Shown here piece after piece: positions 62,082 to 64,000 of a stretch of 64,000 nt of DNA (positions are counted from its first letter, which is position 1; every line of letters begins with the position of its first letter). The stretch lies in the NCBI GenBank assembly GCA_023238725.1, contig CM041544.1, positions 8,157,501 through 8,221,500 of the forward strand, in the 5' to 3' direction. The position numbers and the translations under genes were made by a program. The notes below the pieces were generated by a model that was given only the letters and a program-made list of their open reading frames with translations, made no database searches and was not told where the DNA came from. The stretch is from Scortum barcoo (Eukaryota > Chordata > Actinopteri > Centrarchiformes > Terapontidae).

Positions 62082-62545
62082 TTAAAGAATAGCTCAACAT
62101 CTTGGGAAATGAACTTAATAGCTTTCTTTCCCAGAGTTTGATGAGAGGACTCATACTACTCCCATATCTATACATTACAGATGAAGCTACAAGCTGGAGA
62201 TGGTTAGCTTAGCCATAAACATTGGGGCAATGGCAAGCCTGACTCCATCCAAAGGTTTGTTTAATCTGTACAAAAAACAAACTGTAAAATGTGAAGTTGT
62301 GGTATATGGTTATGGACTTGGCAGTTGGCAAACAAATAGTCCCAGCACATAATCTCATAAAACTCCCATAAAAACCACCATTGTCCAACTGTACTCTTTT
62401 GGTATGGTTTTGTACTTTGGACACTGTTTACCCAAGTTTCCAGTCTAACACGTAAACTAAAGGTTCTTCTCATCAAACCTGAAACCTGAAAAACCTGAAA
62501 CCTGAACCTGAAAAAGCGTATTTCCCAAACACCAAGTCCTTTAAG
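62082..62545 (-). mobile_element. MITE-like element, copy C (reverse orientation)
   Basis: It starts TTAAAGAATAGCTCAACATC and ends TTTCCCAAACACCAAGTCCT, again imperfect inverted repeats. The interior has 'GAAGCTACAAGCTGGAGATG', 'GGTTAGCTTAGCC' and 'GTTTGTTTAATCTGTACAAA', which are the reverse-complement side of the family seen at 3,620 and 52,741. It is longer than copy B. A short tandem array of CCTGAAA at 62,480-62,512 lies near its right end. Confidence 0.65.
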
Positions 62546-64000
62546 ATTAGAATTAGGTTTTGGTTAAGGCTACAGTAGAGTTTAGGTTAGACGTGTTACA
62601 TATAGAATGGATAATGGTTAGACAGTGAATGTCTTAAATGAAGTCTTACACTTGTGAAATCATGCATGCATCATGTGCAGAATCTCACAGAGGATTTCCA
62701 GGTTAACTGTGGAAAAAAAGCAATAACATTCTGTGACTGTGGCTTCATGTTGGTGTCACTCAGGTCTACTGTCAGTGATGCAAATGGACAGGAGAGTAAA
62801 CACTGGATAAATTGTGCATCCAGCATGAAAACGTCTCCCTCTCCCAGACACCCTTGTCACTGGGGTTAGTGCCAGCTGGGGACAGTGGGGATGAATTTGA
62901 CCTTGCCTGTCTCCCTATATCTGGCACAGTACCCAGCGAAAGGGTGATATTAGATGATAAAAAATGTAGTTTATTGTGGGGGAAAAAGATAGAAAATGTG
63001 AATAACTCAATTTGAGAAAGCAAGATGTCAACTTGCACAGCCCCTCCATCGACATTAAATGTGATGGAAACGGACAGGATGGTTAAAGTAGATCTGAACC
63101 ACGCACTGCCTCAGTGTTTCCTGTGTGTCTGGGGGGAGGGGAGGTGTGAATGAGATGGAGTCAGCGGTCAAGGGTGCCAAAGCTGGAGAGGCACAGAGTT
63201 GGCAGTGTGCTGGCAACGAGCTGGCTTTTTTGAGGGGGAGGGGGATTCCTTGCCTGGCAGTGTCTGTCTATCAGAGTAGAGGGACGCCATCTCAATGACT
63301 CCTAAGCCGGTTGTATTATGCTAAGACATGTATCCTTGAGGGAGCGTGGCTTGGAGCTGAAAGTCGCACAAGGACGGAGATTTAGCAGGGCCATGCAGAA
63401 GACACCAGCTACAACTCCTAGATGAAATTCAGCACCGCATTTGCATAATTTAGTTTGAGTAGCTCTGTTTATATTGGCTGAAATTGCTTCACCTTTCAAC
63501 AACTTTTTTACTTTTTATAGTGATGTCGTGAAAAGGGAAATTTACCATTATGATTTATGGCAATAAACATAGATTTGACAGTCTTTAGATGCATGCTTTA
63601 ACTGGCTCATAAATATAGACATCTGTGCTATGTTTGTGTTTGTGTTATCTTGGAGTTTAACTGCGTGTGTTTCGATTTCTGCCGTGTGATATATATCTCT
63701 GACATGAAGAGATGAATTACACCCTCAGCTCATTTCCTCCTCCTTCCCAACCTTTACACAAGGTGACCTTGCGTGTAACATAATTTACAACTGAATGACA
63801 TGTTTGCTGTTCATTGGGCTGCCAAGCCGCATCAACAGTGCTAGTGTTGTGACACATTGCTTAGCCGGTGTGTAGCACTAACATTGTACAATTCAAAGAG
63901 GGGGGAATTGTCTTTCGCTTCCATATGCCTTCCATCTGCTTTGCTTACACTGATCCTTTCTGTCTACAATGAGACTGCAAACAGTTATGGCATGTATGGG
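62546..64000. other. Intergenic, no gene seen
   Basis: Unique sequence with a G-rich segment near 63,130-63,245. Nothing else recognisable. Confidence 0.55.

Noticed and set aside
1..64000. tRNA, rRNA, CRISPR or endogenous retrovirus
   Set aside because: No tRNA B-box with a cloverleaf, no rRNA sequence, no spaced identical repeats of CRISPR type, and no LTR pair or pol-like frame were seen.

Overview
This window is vertebrate nuclear DNA, most likely from a percomorph teleost fish. It has split genes with GT-AG introns, several only 100-160 bp long. It also has many CA, TA and GA microsatellites, a broken Tc1/mariner transposase end, a LINE 3' tail running into TTCTA repeats, and three copies of a MITE-like element of a kind I associate with percomorph introns. 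I see no bacterial, phage or organellar features, no tRNA or rRNA gene, and no CRISPR array.

The layout is one gene in a large gene-poor tract. Positions 1 to about 41,650 hold no convincing protein-coding gene. They contain repeats, purine-rich tracts and homeodomain-like TAAT clusters that could be regulatory. From 41,657 to 54,522 on the + strand lies one multi-exon gene, which I reconstructed from splice sites and phases (about 15 coding exons, about 890 residues). From 54,523 to 64,000 there is again no gene, but there is a compact nuclear-receptor-like and CTCF-like site cluster near 57.2 kb, a second CTCF-like match near 59.1 kb, the LINE tail and the third MITE copy.

The predicted protein is the main discovery. 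Its order is: a basic N-terminus with a Cys cluster (a possible palmitoylation site), a long acidic Ser/Thr-rich disordered region, a SAM domain, a Ras-association/ubiquitin-like fold, a coiled coil, a PDZ domain, and a short tail ending in a class-II-like PDZ ligand. I do not recognise this domain order in a named vertebrate family. It mixes elements of Ste50/Byr2 (SAM plus RA), afadin/Radil (RA plus PDZ), CNK (SAM plus PDZ) and neurabin (PDZ, coiled coil, SAM). A membrane-anchored Ras/Rap-responsive scaffold is a reasonable inference, not something shown here.

Two parts of the gene model are unsettled. The first coding exon changes reading frame by one base somewhere between 41,889 and 42,076. 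The linker between the SAM and RA domains can be spliced in three phase-consistent ways.
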